The position numbers and the translations under genes are program-made. A DNA stretch of 64,000 bases, taken from Dasypus novemcinctus. Its lineage: Eukaryota; Chordata; Mammalia; Cingulata; Dasypodidae. The notes below the pieces were generated by a model that saw only the letters and a list, made by a program, of their open reading frames with translations, did no database searches and had not been told where the DNA came from. Within the stretch, counting starts at the first letter, position 1. The number at the start of each line of letters is the position of its first letter. The stretch spans positions 24,503,661-24,567,660 of the forward strand of contig NC_080696.1 in assembly GCF_030445035.2 (NCBI RefSeq), read 5' to 3'. Below are positions 1 to 11,607 of the stretch, piece by piece.

Positions 1-164
1 TCAAGCGAATCAGACCAATTACTCCCTGACTGTGGAGTTGACCTGTTCCCCCAACCAGTGTACATCTGAACACTCTTTCTTTGGTTCCTTACAAGCATTA
101 CTTGTCTATCACCATTACTTGCACACCCTTTCTAGCCACTGGGCCCTTTATGAGCCCAAACTCA

Positions 165-310
165 GTATGATGTAACAAATGCAGCAAAATGTTAAAAGTT
201 GGTAAATTTGGGTATCTAAGCAGGGGGTGTATTAGTGTTCTTTGAATTATTTTTGTATTATATTTGTAACTTTCTTGCAAGTTTGAAATTATTTCAAAAT
301 AAAAAAGTAT
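165..310 (+). mobile_element. L1-type 3' end
   Basis: Same family as 31410-31560: AATGTTAAAAGTTGGTAAAT, later AAGTTTGAAATTATTTCAAA and an AATAAAAAAGT end. Confidence 0.6.
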
Positions 311-1163
311 AAAGTATATCTCCATACATGTTTCCACACATATCTGCTTACTGACCTCAGTGATGTTGGGGAAGGCCTCACAGGAGTGAAGTACAGATCC
401 CCAAAGTCCTGGGGCCAGGAGCAAGCAGGCAGGCCTGTGCAGCTCACCCCTGGGCAGAGCACAAGGGCGGCACACAGGGTGCACTTGCACTTCATCCTCC
501 ACAAACACTCCGCCATTCCCAGAACATACTTCCAAGTCAAGCAGCACTGTGACAAGTCCGTGCCACAGGAGGGCAGAATAAACAGGTTGAGCAGGTGCCA
601 TGCAATTGTTAAACAAATGACACTGCCATGTAATAACTGGGGGAAAAAAAAAACCCTGAATACAGTGTTTAGTTACAGCTTATAAAATCTTACACAAAAA
701 TGCCAAATGTACAGATGTCTGCTCAGATAAGTGCAAAAATTATAACCCAAATGGGAATAATGAGCTTGTGCTTATTTGAACTTTCTACTTTATGCCTTTC
801 TGTATGGTCTGAAAATTTGTTTTTTACATTGAACATAAATTGCCTTTATAGTCAGAAAAAATCTAATTTTGGAAAAATACTGATTTCCATATGCTATGTC
901 AATAAAGAAAATTCTTTGATATAAAAATTTTTTGCTGCAAAGTAATCAACTAATATATTGCTATGTGAAAAAATAGCACAAGAGAGCTCATTCAAAGGGA
1001 TATTCTTTTAAGTATAACTTCGCATCTATACATAAAAACAAGCAAATGCAAAGAAAAAAGACTAGGAAGTTAATGCAGGAAGATTAACTACAGATTAGAG
1101 AGTGAAACAGGTGGTTTTTTCCTTTGCACTTTTTCTGTGCTTCCCAAATTTGCAGATGAACAT

Positions 1164-1674
1164 CCACATTATTTTTATTTTTTTATTTTATTTATTTATT
1201 TTTTTTTAAAATAGAACTCCAATCTGCTCCTTCCTTCCTCTTCCCTACCCTGCCACTGACCTTGTTCAGACACTCATCTCTCTACTCTTCACTTTTTTTT
1301 TTTTTTTTTTAAAGATTTATTTATTTATTTAATTTCCCCCCCTCCCCTGGTTGTCTGTTCTTGGTGTCTATTTGCTGCGTCTTGTTTCTTCGTCCGCTTC
1401 TGTTGTCGTCAGCGGTACGGGAAGTGTGGGCGGTGCCATTCCTGGGCAGGCTGCTCTTTCTTTTCACGCTGGGCGGCTTTCCTCACAGGCGCACTCCTTG
1501 CGCGTGGGGCTCCCCCACGCGGGGGACACCCTTGCGTGGCGCGGCACTCCTTGCGCGCATCAGCACTGCGCATGGCCAGCTCCACACGGGTCAAGGAGGC
1601 CCGGGGTTTGAACCCATATGGTAGACGGACGCCCTAACCACTGGGCCAAAGTCCGTTTCCCCACATTATTTTTA
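1164..1674 (-). mobile_element. DAS-SINE with extra 3' segment inside its TSDs
   Basis: A full DAS-SINE reads on the minus strand from about 1662 (head GGAAACGGACTTTGGCCCAG) to an A-tail at 1293-1310. A further ~90 bp of unrelated sequence follows, then a second A-rich tail (about 1175-1208). The 14 bp duplication CCACATTATTTTTA flanks the whole assembly (1164-1177 and 1661-1674), so SINE and extra segment were inserted together. Confidence 0.8.
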
Positions 1675-1714
1675 ATGATCTTACATTTGACTATATATCT
1701 CATCTGGAATTTTT

Positions 1715-1810
1715 TTTTTTCTTTTGAGGTACCGGGTGCCAAGGATTGAATCCAGGACCTTGTATGTGTGGGAAGCCAGCACTCAACCACTGAGCTACAT
1801 CAGCTTCCCT
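1715..1810 (-). mobile_element. Short tRNA-type SINE
   Basis: Minus-strand copy of a ~95 bp tRNA-like SINE: GGAAGCTGATGTAGCTCAGTG head with a recognisable A box, a B-box-like GGATTCAATCC, then an A-rich tail. A second degraded copy of the same type appears to continue at about 1825-1912. Confidence 0.75.
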
Positions 1811-1939
1811 GAGTTGTTTTCATTTGTTTTGTTTGTTTTTTTCAGGAGGCTCTGGGAACAGAACCAAGGACCTCCCATGTGGGAGTTCAACTGCTAGAAC
1901 CACATTTACTCCCTGATATTATTTTAACATGTAAGATTA

Positions 1940-2990
1940 GATGGCTAATCTCTTTTCCCCTTAAATAACTATCCAATTACTCTAGCATGCATTAATGATG
2001 CCTCCTTTGTTAAAAAGAATTATATATAACTTGTTTCTGTCTCATTGATTCTTCTACGCATTTTTTGAAAATCAGAATATACTGTCTTAATCATTGTGGG
2101 TTTCTTTTTTAAAGATTTTTCATTTATTGCTCTCCCCTTTCCCTCCCCGCCCCCCAGTTGTCTGCTTTCTGTGTCCATTCACTGTGTGTTCTTCTGTGTC
2201 CACTTGTATTCTTGTCAGCAGCATGGGGAATCTGTGTCTTTTTTTGTTGAGTCATCTTGCTGCGTCAGCTCTCCGTGTATGCGGCGCCCCTCCTGGGCAG
2301 GCTGTGCTTTTTTTCCACACTGTGCGTCTCTCCTTACAGGGCACACTCCTTGCAAGTGGAGCTCCCCTACATGGGGGATACCCCTGCGTGGCACGGCACT
2401 CCTTGCGTGCATTAGCACTGGGCGTGGGCCAGCTCATCACATGGGTCAGGAGGCCCTAGGTTTAAACCCTGGACCTCCCATGCAGTAGGCAGATGCTCTA
2501 CCTGTTGAGCCAAATCTGCTTCACATTCATTGTGGTTAATGTCAAAATACCTCAATTTGTTTCTTGTTGATTTATAAGAACACTATCTATATTAAGGGGC
2601 ACTACTCCTTTGTCTGACATTTTACAAATATATTTTATAACTATATTCCCCCTATCTGTCACCTCTTCATATTGTTGAGCATTTTTTTTAAATTACAGGA
2701 GAATTTAAATTTTTATGTATTCTTATTTTATCAATCTTTTTCTTTGTGGCTTCCTCTTCTAATTTGAGAGTAGAAAATGTTCTCCACCATTAAGATGGGA
2801 TTAATATTCTCTTTTTTTGTTGTTTTAGGGCTTTAAACTTTACATTTAATCCATATGGAATTTATTTTGGTATATGATGGGAAGCAGAGTTTTAACTTTA
2901 TATATATTATTAAATAGTTACCCAAACACTTCTTCCTTTCTCTCTAATTTTTACGTACAGAGCCAAAGGTGGGTTTAACTCTGTTTCCTC
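1940..2990 (-). mobile_element. Old L1 (L1M-type) fragment
   Basis: T-rich sequence with the character of inverted L1M, reading on the minus strand; parts resemble the L1M at 57.2-57.5 kb. It is interrupted by the DAS-SINE at 2100-2526. Family identity is by eye. Confidence 0.45.
2100..2526 (-). mobile_element. DAS-SINE, full length
   Basis: Minus-strand element with GCGC-rich body and an A-tail at the left. Target duplication TCATTGTGG at 2091-2099 and 2527-2535. Confidence 0.88.
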
Positions 2991-4599
2991 AGAAAACCCC
3001 ACTAAAATGAGGGTAAAGGTAATTTTCTAAAAGGCATAATCTCTACAGGCAAAGAATGAGAGAGGAGATGCCAATAACATTTTGGAAGCTGGAGAGTAGA
3101 AAGACATCTGGGAGCTGAGCACGCGGAGGAAAGCCCCAAGCCAGCAATGCAGGGAGATAAAGTGCACGAGAGGGAGGCACCAGATACCCGTGAAAGGACG
3201 ACAATTTGAAAAGCCCTCTGACCCCTCACTGAGAGCCAGGGCCTTTGCTCCATCTCACCCATAGACTGAAGGTTTAATTTAATCTCTGCAGAGGATAAAC
3301 AGAGGGTTTCTGGACTATGGGTGGCCAGATACTAAACATGGAAAAAATACACAAAAGTTTAAAAAAGAACACTGAGAATCCCCAGGCTTCTTCTTTGGTT
3401 CCCAGAGAACTGGAAGCTAGTAGTAAATCCTAAGTTTCGCTCCTGGTTATACATAGGTTGATCCTACCTCCAGTGCTGGTCTACACTCCTGCTTGCCATT
3501 TGTACCACCAGGCCGAGCCCTGTGGTGCTAGGACTCACTTAAGACCTTGCCCCCTGTCTTTCTCAAAAGGGAAGTTTTGGCTTTTCTCTTGGGAATCTTG
3601 GTCAAACAGGGTCCATGGTACCTTTTCCTTACACAGCCAACAGTGTGCCTGTTACTCACTTCTGGGACTTCCAGGAAGATGGAGGATTAGAGAGGTGGAG
3701 GGATCTCTTCTCTCCCAGAAAAAATAGCTAGAGGACAGGTGGAAACTGTCTGGAGGGCTGCTCTGGGGCTCAGGACATGAGGTGAAAGCAAGATACCACC
3801 CAGAAGAAAGAGGGGTGAAGGAAAGGAGTCTCAGCTGGCTGAAAAATCCAGTGATTTCAGTCTGCAGGAGCTGCAGACTGAGGGGGTTGCAGGGATCCTC
3901 CTTCCCAAGGACAGGAAAGAGAGAGGGACAAGGCCTACAGCAAATTCAAATTTTTGCCAGCAAACTTGTTCTGCTGCATTGGAGGGGTTGCATACATCCA
4001 GGCCAGGTGGTGCTGTGACACTGTTTGCCCTAAGAGACAGCAGGGAGTTAAAGATAATTTGTCTTCTCAAACACGCTCTCTACTGTCCCTGGCTGGTTGC
4101 TGAAGAGGCAGAGGGAGAGAGAGTGTGGCCAGCCAAGGGTGGAAAACAGCCTCTAAGAAAGTTTGTCTGTAAGGCTTGGCCAGCCCTGAAGACATTGCTT
4201 CTGCACAGGTGACCTGCCAGAGGAGTTACACTGAATGCATTCACTCCAAGGACCTGGGGTCTGAGCTGAGCAGTCGGTCCAAAAGTGCCATCTGGTGGAC
4301 AGACCATAAAAGTGCATGAAAAAGAAAAAAAATAAATGAGGCAAGCAGGTCCTTCTACTGCCACCCTCTCCAAGGCCCTTGAAAATTTGCCTATACCCCA
4401 TTACTGGGATCCTTAGCCCTAGTTTGAGCACTTAAATGGGGTAATCCTAAATATCTAGAACCAGCTGAACCAAGAGTCAATGAATAATGGTACAACACAG
4501 CTACTTAAGAGTAAAATACCTGGTGAGAGAAACTGAGTACCAGAGTAAACTCTGCATCAGAATCAGATGCCTAGACACCAGCAAAAAAAATAAAATAAA

Positions 4600-5970
4600 A
4601 TAAAATACAAGCTGTACTAAGAAAAAGGAAGATATGACTCAGGCAAAGGAGAAAAAAAAAGTCAAAGTTCCAGATGAGACACAGGACTTGAAACAACTAA
4701 TCAATGAGGTTCACACAAATCTCCTATATCAAAACATGGAGTTAAAATAAAGATGCCTAAAGAAATAAAAGACATTAAGAGGACACTGGGTGAGCACAAA
4801 GAGAGGTTTGAAATCTTGGATAGACAAATAATAGAGCTTATGGAAATGAAAGACATGATAAGTGAGATTAAAAATACAATACAGGGAAGAGGACTTGGCC
4901 CAGTGGTTAGGGCGTCCGTCTACCACATGGGAGGTCCACAGTTCAAACCCTGGGCCCTCTTGACCCATGTGGAGCTGGCCCATGAGCAGTGCTGATGCAC
5001 GCAAGAAGTGCCGTGCCACGCAGGGGTGTTCCCCGTGTAGGGGAGCCCCACGCGCAAGGAGTGTGCCCCGTAAAGAGAGCCGCCCAGCAGCCTGCCCAAG
5101 AATGGTGCCGCACACATGGAGAGCTGTCATAACAAGATGACGCAACAAAAAAGAAACACAGATTCCCGTGCTGCTGACAACAACAGAAGCGGACAAAGAA
5201 GAACATGCAGCAAAATAGACACAGAGAACAGACAACCGGGGCGGGGTGGGGGGGGGAGGGGAGAGAAATAAATAAATAAATCTTTTTAAAAATATACAAT
5301 ACAGGCACACAACAGCAGCTATGAAATAATGGAAGAAAGAAGCAGTGACGTAGAGGAAAGAACAAGTGAAACTGAAAGGAAAGAAGAACAGAGAGAAAAG
5401 AATGGAAAAGATTGAGCAGGGCCTCAGGGAGTTGAATGATAACACAAAGTACACCACCATACCTGTTATGGGAGTTTCAGAAGGAGATGAGAAGAGAAAA
5501 GATGCAGAAAGAGTATTTGAAGAAAACACAGATCAAAGTTTCCCAGTTCTCAAGAAAGACATGAATATGTATGTCCAGGAAGCACAGGGCAATCCAATTA
5601 GAATTAATCCAGATATACCTACCCCAAAACACATAATATGCAGAATGCCAAATGCCAAAGATTAAGAGAAAATTCTGAGAGCATTAAAGGAAAAGCAAGA
5701 GGCATCCAATAAGACTTAATGAAGATTTCTTTTCAGAAACCATGGAAGTGAGAAGACAGTAGTATGATAAAATTATGGTACTGAAAGAGAAAAACTGTCA
5801 GATAAGAATTCATTATCTGGCAAAACTGACCTTCAAATATGGCAATGAGTTTAAAACAGTCACAGAGAAACAGAAACTAAGAGAGTTTGTACACAAGAAT
5901 CCAGCTCTGCAAAAAACCCTAAAGGAGTTCTGTAGCCAGAAAAGAATAGAGAAGCTTGGGTGAGAGTGAA
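4600..5970 (+). pseudogene. L1 ORF1 remnant, split by a DAS-SINE
   Basis: The RNA-binding chaperone ORF1 of L1. A coiled-coil-like Glu/Lys-rich N-terminal half (4750-4870, then 5305-5460) is followed by the RNA-recognition region and C-terminal domain (5545-5960, KLTFKYGNEFKTVTEKQKLR). A DAS-SINE (4886-5294) splits the coiled coil, and stops interrupt the C-terminal half. Confidence 0.8.
4886..5294 (+). mobile_element. DAS-SINE, full length
   Basis: Plus-strand element from GAAGAGGACTTGGCCCAGTG to the AAATAAATAAATCTTTTT tail. Perfect 11 bp target duplication TACAATACAGG (4875-4885, 5295-5305) inside L1 ORF1. Confidence 0.92.
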
Positions 5971-7202
5971 GATTCTAAGAAAAAAAGGGTAAAATCATGG
6001 AAAATAAATAAGATATGACATGAAAGCCAAAGGATAAAATGGTTGAAGTAATGAATTTACAGTAATAACATTGAATATTAATGGAATAAATATCCCCAAT
6101 CAAAAGATACAGGCTGACAGAATGGATAAGAACACATAAGCCATCTACAAGCTGTCTGCAGGAGATTCATCTTACACCCAAGGGTGCAAAGAGATTAAAA
6201 GTGAAAGGATGGAAAAAGAATTTCACACAAACAGTAACCAAAGGAGAGCAGAGGTGTCAGAGAAAACAGACTTTAAATGCAAAAAGATAAGAGATATGGA
6301 AGGCCATTATATATTAATAAAAGGGTCAATCCACCAGGAAGGAGAAATAGTCATAAATATCTATGCACCTAACTAGGGTGCTCCAAAATACATGAAGCAA
6401 ATTCTGACAAAACTGAAAGGAGATATAGATATCTCTACAATAATACTGGAGACTTCAACATGCCACTCACAGCAAATGATAGCAAAAAGATTGAATCAGA
6501 CATCAAAAATCTTCCCACAAAGAAAAGTCCAGGACCAGATGGCTTCACAGGTGAATTCTACCAAGCATTTCAAGAAGAATGAACACCAATCCTGTTTAAA
6601 CTCTTCCAAAATTTTTAAAAGGAGGGAAAATTAACCCACACATTTTATGAAACCAACATCACCCTAATTCCAAAGCCAGATAAAGATACTACAAGATAAT
6701 TAAAGACCAACCTCTCTAATGAACATCAATGTGAAAATTCTCAACCTTTCATGTATTTAAATGAAATTAAAAATACACTGTAATCATATAACAGCAGATT
6801 TGAGGAGGAAGAGGATTGATGAGCTTGAAGAAATGGTCTCTGAAAGTGAACATACAAAAGAACAGATAAAGAATGGAAAAAGTTGAACAAGGTCTCAGGG
6901 AACTGACTTGCAAGTCAAATCAAATCCAACAGCCTATAAACACAATTACACATCACGATCAAGAAGGTTTTCTTCCTAATATTCAAGGGTGGTTCAACAT
7001 AGGAAAAATCAATTAATATAATACACTGCATTTAACAAATTGAAGGGGAAAAAAACCCATGATCATCTTGATTGACACAGAAAAGGCATATGACAAAATT
7101 CAGCATCCTTTCTTGATTAAAAAAAAAAACCACTTCAAAAGAGAGGTATAGATGGATAGTTCCTCAAGATAATAAAGGACATATATGAAAACCCCACAGG
7201 TG

Positions 7203-10200
7203 GCGACAACCAGCAAGATGGCAGCAGAGTAAGGAGCTCCTAGTCAGTTCATGCTACAGGGCAGTTAGTAATCACCCAGAGCCATCTAAAGTACCTATTT
7301 GGGGGCTCCAGGAGACCAGAAGGGTATCCTGCAACATCCTTGAAAGAATAGAAGTAGGAGACTGCCCATCTGCAGAGTAGATTCGTAAGTAGAGCACTCC
7401 ATGCCCCAGAGGCCAGGGATCATCCTCCACTGGCAGCGCAAGCCACTTCAAGAGCTATTCCATGGCTGGAATTGGAAACAACACTTGCCAAAAATGGGGA
7501 AGGAGGAGACGATGGAGTACCAACTTCAGCTACTGATTAGTAAATTCAGCAGGCTAAAGTAAAATCCTAAGAACAGCTGAAGTTTGAACTTGACGAAGTC
7601 AGAAATAAATTGGCAGCTGCCATTGTAACTGTGCCCCTGGCATAAGGGGAAGCAGGGTGGAGTGAAAATCAGTGCTAGTAGGGACTGGCTTCTTTCACCC
7701 AGATCAGTCTGCAGCCCTAGCCTAGGCTTCAGCCCCACCTCTAGCAGGGAAGAAGCTGGCGGGCCATGGACCAGCCTCTCCAGGTAACTGCAAGTACATT
7801 CAGCAGGAACAGACTCATAGTCAGAAGTCTACCAGAGCAATTGTTGTCATTTTGGACCTACGTGACATAGATTGCTGCCCACACCTGCTGCTCCATCCCT
7901 GCCCTGGGCTGGGGAGAAAGGGGCTTGAAGCCAGACCTGCATGGCTTGGATTATTACACACAGCTGTGGTTCTGTCCATACCCCTGGCAAAGGAGAAAAT
8001 GGGAGAAGCTTCAGCAGTCCCTGGGGCAGTAAGTGCAGGCTCCACAGCTTACAACACCAACTACATCCTTGGCTCCTACTACTCAAGCAGCAAGAAGAAA
8101 GGGCAAGACTGTCCTAAAGAGAGAAACTGCACCCAAAATAAATACATACAGTAAGCCAGATGCCAAGACACCAACAAAAAATTACAATCCACGCCAAGAA
8201 ACAGGAAGCTATGGCCCAGTTAAAGGAACAAGATAAGCCTCCAGATGACATAAAGGAGTTGAGACAACTAATCATAGAAGTTCAAACAAATCTCCTTAAT
8301 AAAATTCAATGAGATGGCTAAAGAGATTAAGGATATTAAAGAGACACTGAATGAGCACAAAGAATTTGAAAGCATATACAGAAAAATAGCAGATCTTATG
8401 GGAATGAAAGGCACAATAAATGAATTTAAAATTCACTGTAAGAAACGGCCTCTGAAGAAATGGCCTCTGAAAGGGAACATATAAAAGAACAGATAAAAAG
8501 TGGAAAAAGGTGAATAAGGTCTCAGAGAACTAAATGACAGCAAGAGATGTGCAATCATACTTGTCACGGGTATCCCAGAAGAAGAGAAGGAAAAAGGGAC
8601 AGAAGAAATATTTGAAGAAATAATGGTAGAAAATTTCCCAACCCTATTGAAAGACATAGATATACATGTCCAAGCAGCATAACATACTCCCATCCGAATA
8701 AATCAGAATAGAACAACTCCAACACACATAAAATCAGAATGTCAAATGCCAAAGATAAAGAAAGAATTCTGAGAGTAGCAAGAAAAAAGCAATGCATAAC
8801 ATATAAGGGATATCCAATAATATTAAGTGCTGATTTCTCATCACAAACCATGGAAGCAAGAAGACAGTGGTATATTTAAGATACTGCAAGAGAAAAACTT
8901 CCAGCCAAGAATCTTATATCCAGCAAGATTGTCTTTCAAAAATGAGGATGAATTTAGAATATTTTCTTAAACAGAAACTGAGAGCGCTTATAACCAAGAG
9001 ATCAGCTTTCCAGGAAATACTAAAGGGTGTGCTACTGCCTGAAAAGAAAAGACAGGAGAGAGAGGCCTGGAAGAGAGTCTAGGAATGAAGATTACATCAG
9101 TAAAAGTTACCAAAAGTATCAAAAGAGTGGTGAAAATAAAATATGACAGATAAAACCCAAATATTTAGGATATAAACTTAACCAATGATACAAAGCACTG
9201 GTATTGAAAAAACTACAACTCATTGTTAAAAGAAATTTTAAAAGACCTAAATAATTAGAAGAACATTCCATGCTCATGGATTGACAGACTAAATATCATT
9301 AATATGTCAATTCTACTCAAACTGATATACAGATTCAATGCAATCCCGATAAAAATTCCACCAGCATTTTTTAAATAAATGGGAAGCATGATTATCAAAT
9401 TTATTTGGAAGGGTAAGGAGTCCTAAATAGCCAGAAACATCTTAAAAAGGAAAAGTAAAGTTGGAGGACTTTCACATCCGGACTTTAAATCATATTTCCC
9501 AGCTATAGTGGTAAAAAAAACAGCATAATACTGGCATAAAGGCAGACACAGAGACCAATGGAACCAAATTTATGGTTCAGAAACACTTGTAGGGTCAAAT
9601 GATTTTTGACAAGCCTGTCAAACACACACACAGCTCGGGCAGAACAGTCCATTCAACGAGTGCTACTGAAAGAACTGGATATCCATAGCCAAGAGAAGGA
9701 AAAAAGACCCCCATCTCACATCTTATACAAAAATTAACCCAAAGTGTAACAAAAACCTAAAATATAAATCAAGAACCATAAAGTTTCTAGAAGAAAATAC
9801 AGGAAAATATCTTCAAGACCTGGTAGTAGGCAGTGGATTCTTAAAGGAGACAGGAGGACTAAGATGGACTACTGATGTTTAATGTATGTAAAAGTTTTAA
9901 TTAGCTTTACTGTAAAAGAGTAGAAATGTATAGAGTTGTTGGTAACATATTATAGTGAGTTAACAGCTAGTTTATAAATAGGAATGTAGCTGAAAAGGGT
10001 AGTCTACAAATGTCAATGCCAACTGACAGAAAGCTAGAGAATAATCTAGGGACTGAATAACACAGTAAACCCAGAGGTGGATGAAAATTGTGGTTGTCAG
10101 TACAGATGCAAGAATGTCCTTTGTGAGCTAGAGCAGATGTCACTATTGCAGGGTGGTGGGAATGTGGAGAAGCATGGGAAAAGTACAACTGAAGCGACCT

Positions 10201-10744
10201 ATGAAACTGTGGTTAACAGTAATAATGTAATATTCATGCATCTGTGCCAAAGATGTACTGTGTTGATAATGGGGGAGAATGGAAAAAGTGTGCCAAATGT
10301 ACACTATGGACCTTGTAATAATCTGATATTATCTCATATTCTGTAACAAATGTTCCACCACAGTGTGGTGTGTTGATAAAGAGGTGTTATATAGGAATTC
10401 TGCACAAGTGCATGATTATTTTGTAAGTTTACAACTTCTGTCATATAAATACATTTTTAAAATAATAATAGGGTAGGTTGGGGAGAAAATACACAAAATA
10501 TAAGAAAAGGACTATAGTTAGCAGTAAGATTTTGATGATATTCTTTCATAATTTGTAAGAAATGTCTCACAACAATGTAAGATGTTAGAGGTGGGTTGAT
10601 GTATGGGACCCCTGTATGGTGTTATACATGTTTGCTTTGGAAGTTCACAACTTTTACTATACACTTATTGTTTACGTATGTTCATGTATAAGTGATAATA
10701 ATAATAGGGTGGGTTCGGGGGAAAATACAACAAATATAAGATTA
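7203..10744 (+). mobile_element. Internally deleted L1 nested in outer L1 ORF2
   Basis: It begins with an L1 5'UTR (AGCAAGATGGCAGCAGAG near 7212), continues through a degraded ORF1 (about 8160-9090; C-terminal motif ILQEKNFQPRILYPARLSF), then passes at about 9120-9190 straight to the C-terminal part of ORF2 ([20 protein letters not shown] and onwards), skipping the endonuclease and most of the reverse transcriptase. A 3'UTR follows (about 9850-10744) with two ~210 bp tandem units. The outer ORF2 reading resumes at about 10750. The flanks show only a diverged similarity (AAAACCCCACAGG against AAAACATACAGC). Confidence 0.75.
10310..10735 (+). repeat. Tandem ~210 bp units in the L1 3'UTR
   Basis: Two diverged units each end in an AATAATAGGGTRGGTTSGGG-type block followed by GAAAATACA and AAATATAAG (about 10466-10505 and 10696-10740). 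Similar sequence occurs at the outer L1 3' end (13360-13395), so the repeated unit seems to belong to this L1 lineage's 3'UTR. Confidence 0.6.
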
Positions 10745-11203
10745 AAAATAAAACATACAGCAACGCTATACTCAACAGGAAGAGATTGAAAGCTTTCCCT
10801 CTAAGATCAGGAACAAGACAAGGATGTCCACTGTCACCATTGTTATTCAACATTGTGTTAGGAGTTCTAGGTAGAGCAATTGGCAAGAAAATAAATAATA
10901 AGGCATCCACATTGGAAAAGAGAAAGTAAAACTCTCACTATTCACAGATGACATGAACCTATATTTAGAAAATCCAGAGATACATAGAAGAAAGCTATAT
11001 GACATAATAAACGAGTTCAGCAAAGTGGCAGGATACAATATAAACATGCAAAAATCAGTAGCATTTCCACACACTAGCAGTGAGCAAGCCGAGGAGAAAA
11101 TCAAGAAAAATTCCTTTTACAATAGCAACAAAAAGACTCAAATATCTAGGAATTAATTTAACCAGGAATATATTCAGGAAACTACATATAAAACATTGCT
11201 AAA

Positions 11204-11607
11204 TGGAAGAATTTATATCAATGATGTGGAGACAGTGGCCACTGGAGTTGCTGAAGGCAGGGAGAGGGAAAAAGAGGCGAAATATGGGGGCATTTTTGGG
11301 ACTGGGAGTTGTCCTGGATGACACTGCAGGGACAGATGCAGGGCATTATATATCCTGCCATAACCTACCAAATGCACTGGGAGAGAGTGTAAACTACAGT
11401 GTAAACTATAATCCATGCTGTGTAGCAGTGCTCCAAAATGTGTATCAAATGCAATGAATGTACCATACTAATGAAAGAAGTTGTTGATATGGGAAAAGTG
11501 GGGGGTATGGGGAGTGGGGCATATGGGAATCCCTTATTTTTTTTAATGTAACATTTTGTGTGATCTCTGTATCTTTTGAAAAAAATAAAAATTTATTTAA
11601 AAAATAA
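11204..11607 (+). mobile_element. 5'-truncated L1 (3'UTR only) nested in L1 ORF2
   Basis: A 404 bp insert ending in TTTTGAAAAAAATAAAAATT and an A-rich tail. It interrupts the ORF2 reading [15 protein letters not shown] exactly within the LLK codons. The 9 bp duplication ATTGCTAAA lies at 11195-11203 and 11608-11616. Its G-rich GGTATGGGGAGTGGGGCATA tract is typical of L1 3'UTRs. Confidence 0.85.

Noticed and set aside
98..616. 172-codon frame on the minus strand at the left edge
   Set aside because: Cys-rich and superficially protein-like around 370-600, but I match it to no family, it runs into an L1 3' end, and both strands are open there. Not enough to call a gene or pseudogene.
4729..5529. 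266-codon minus-strand frame, and similar long frames at 55588-56249 and 24192-24629
   Set aside because: They run through DAS-SINEs in antisense or sense; the recurring ARGAPLHG/LRASALRMGQL-type peptides are translations of the SINE body.
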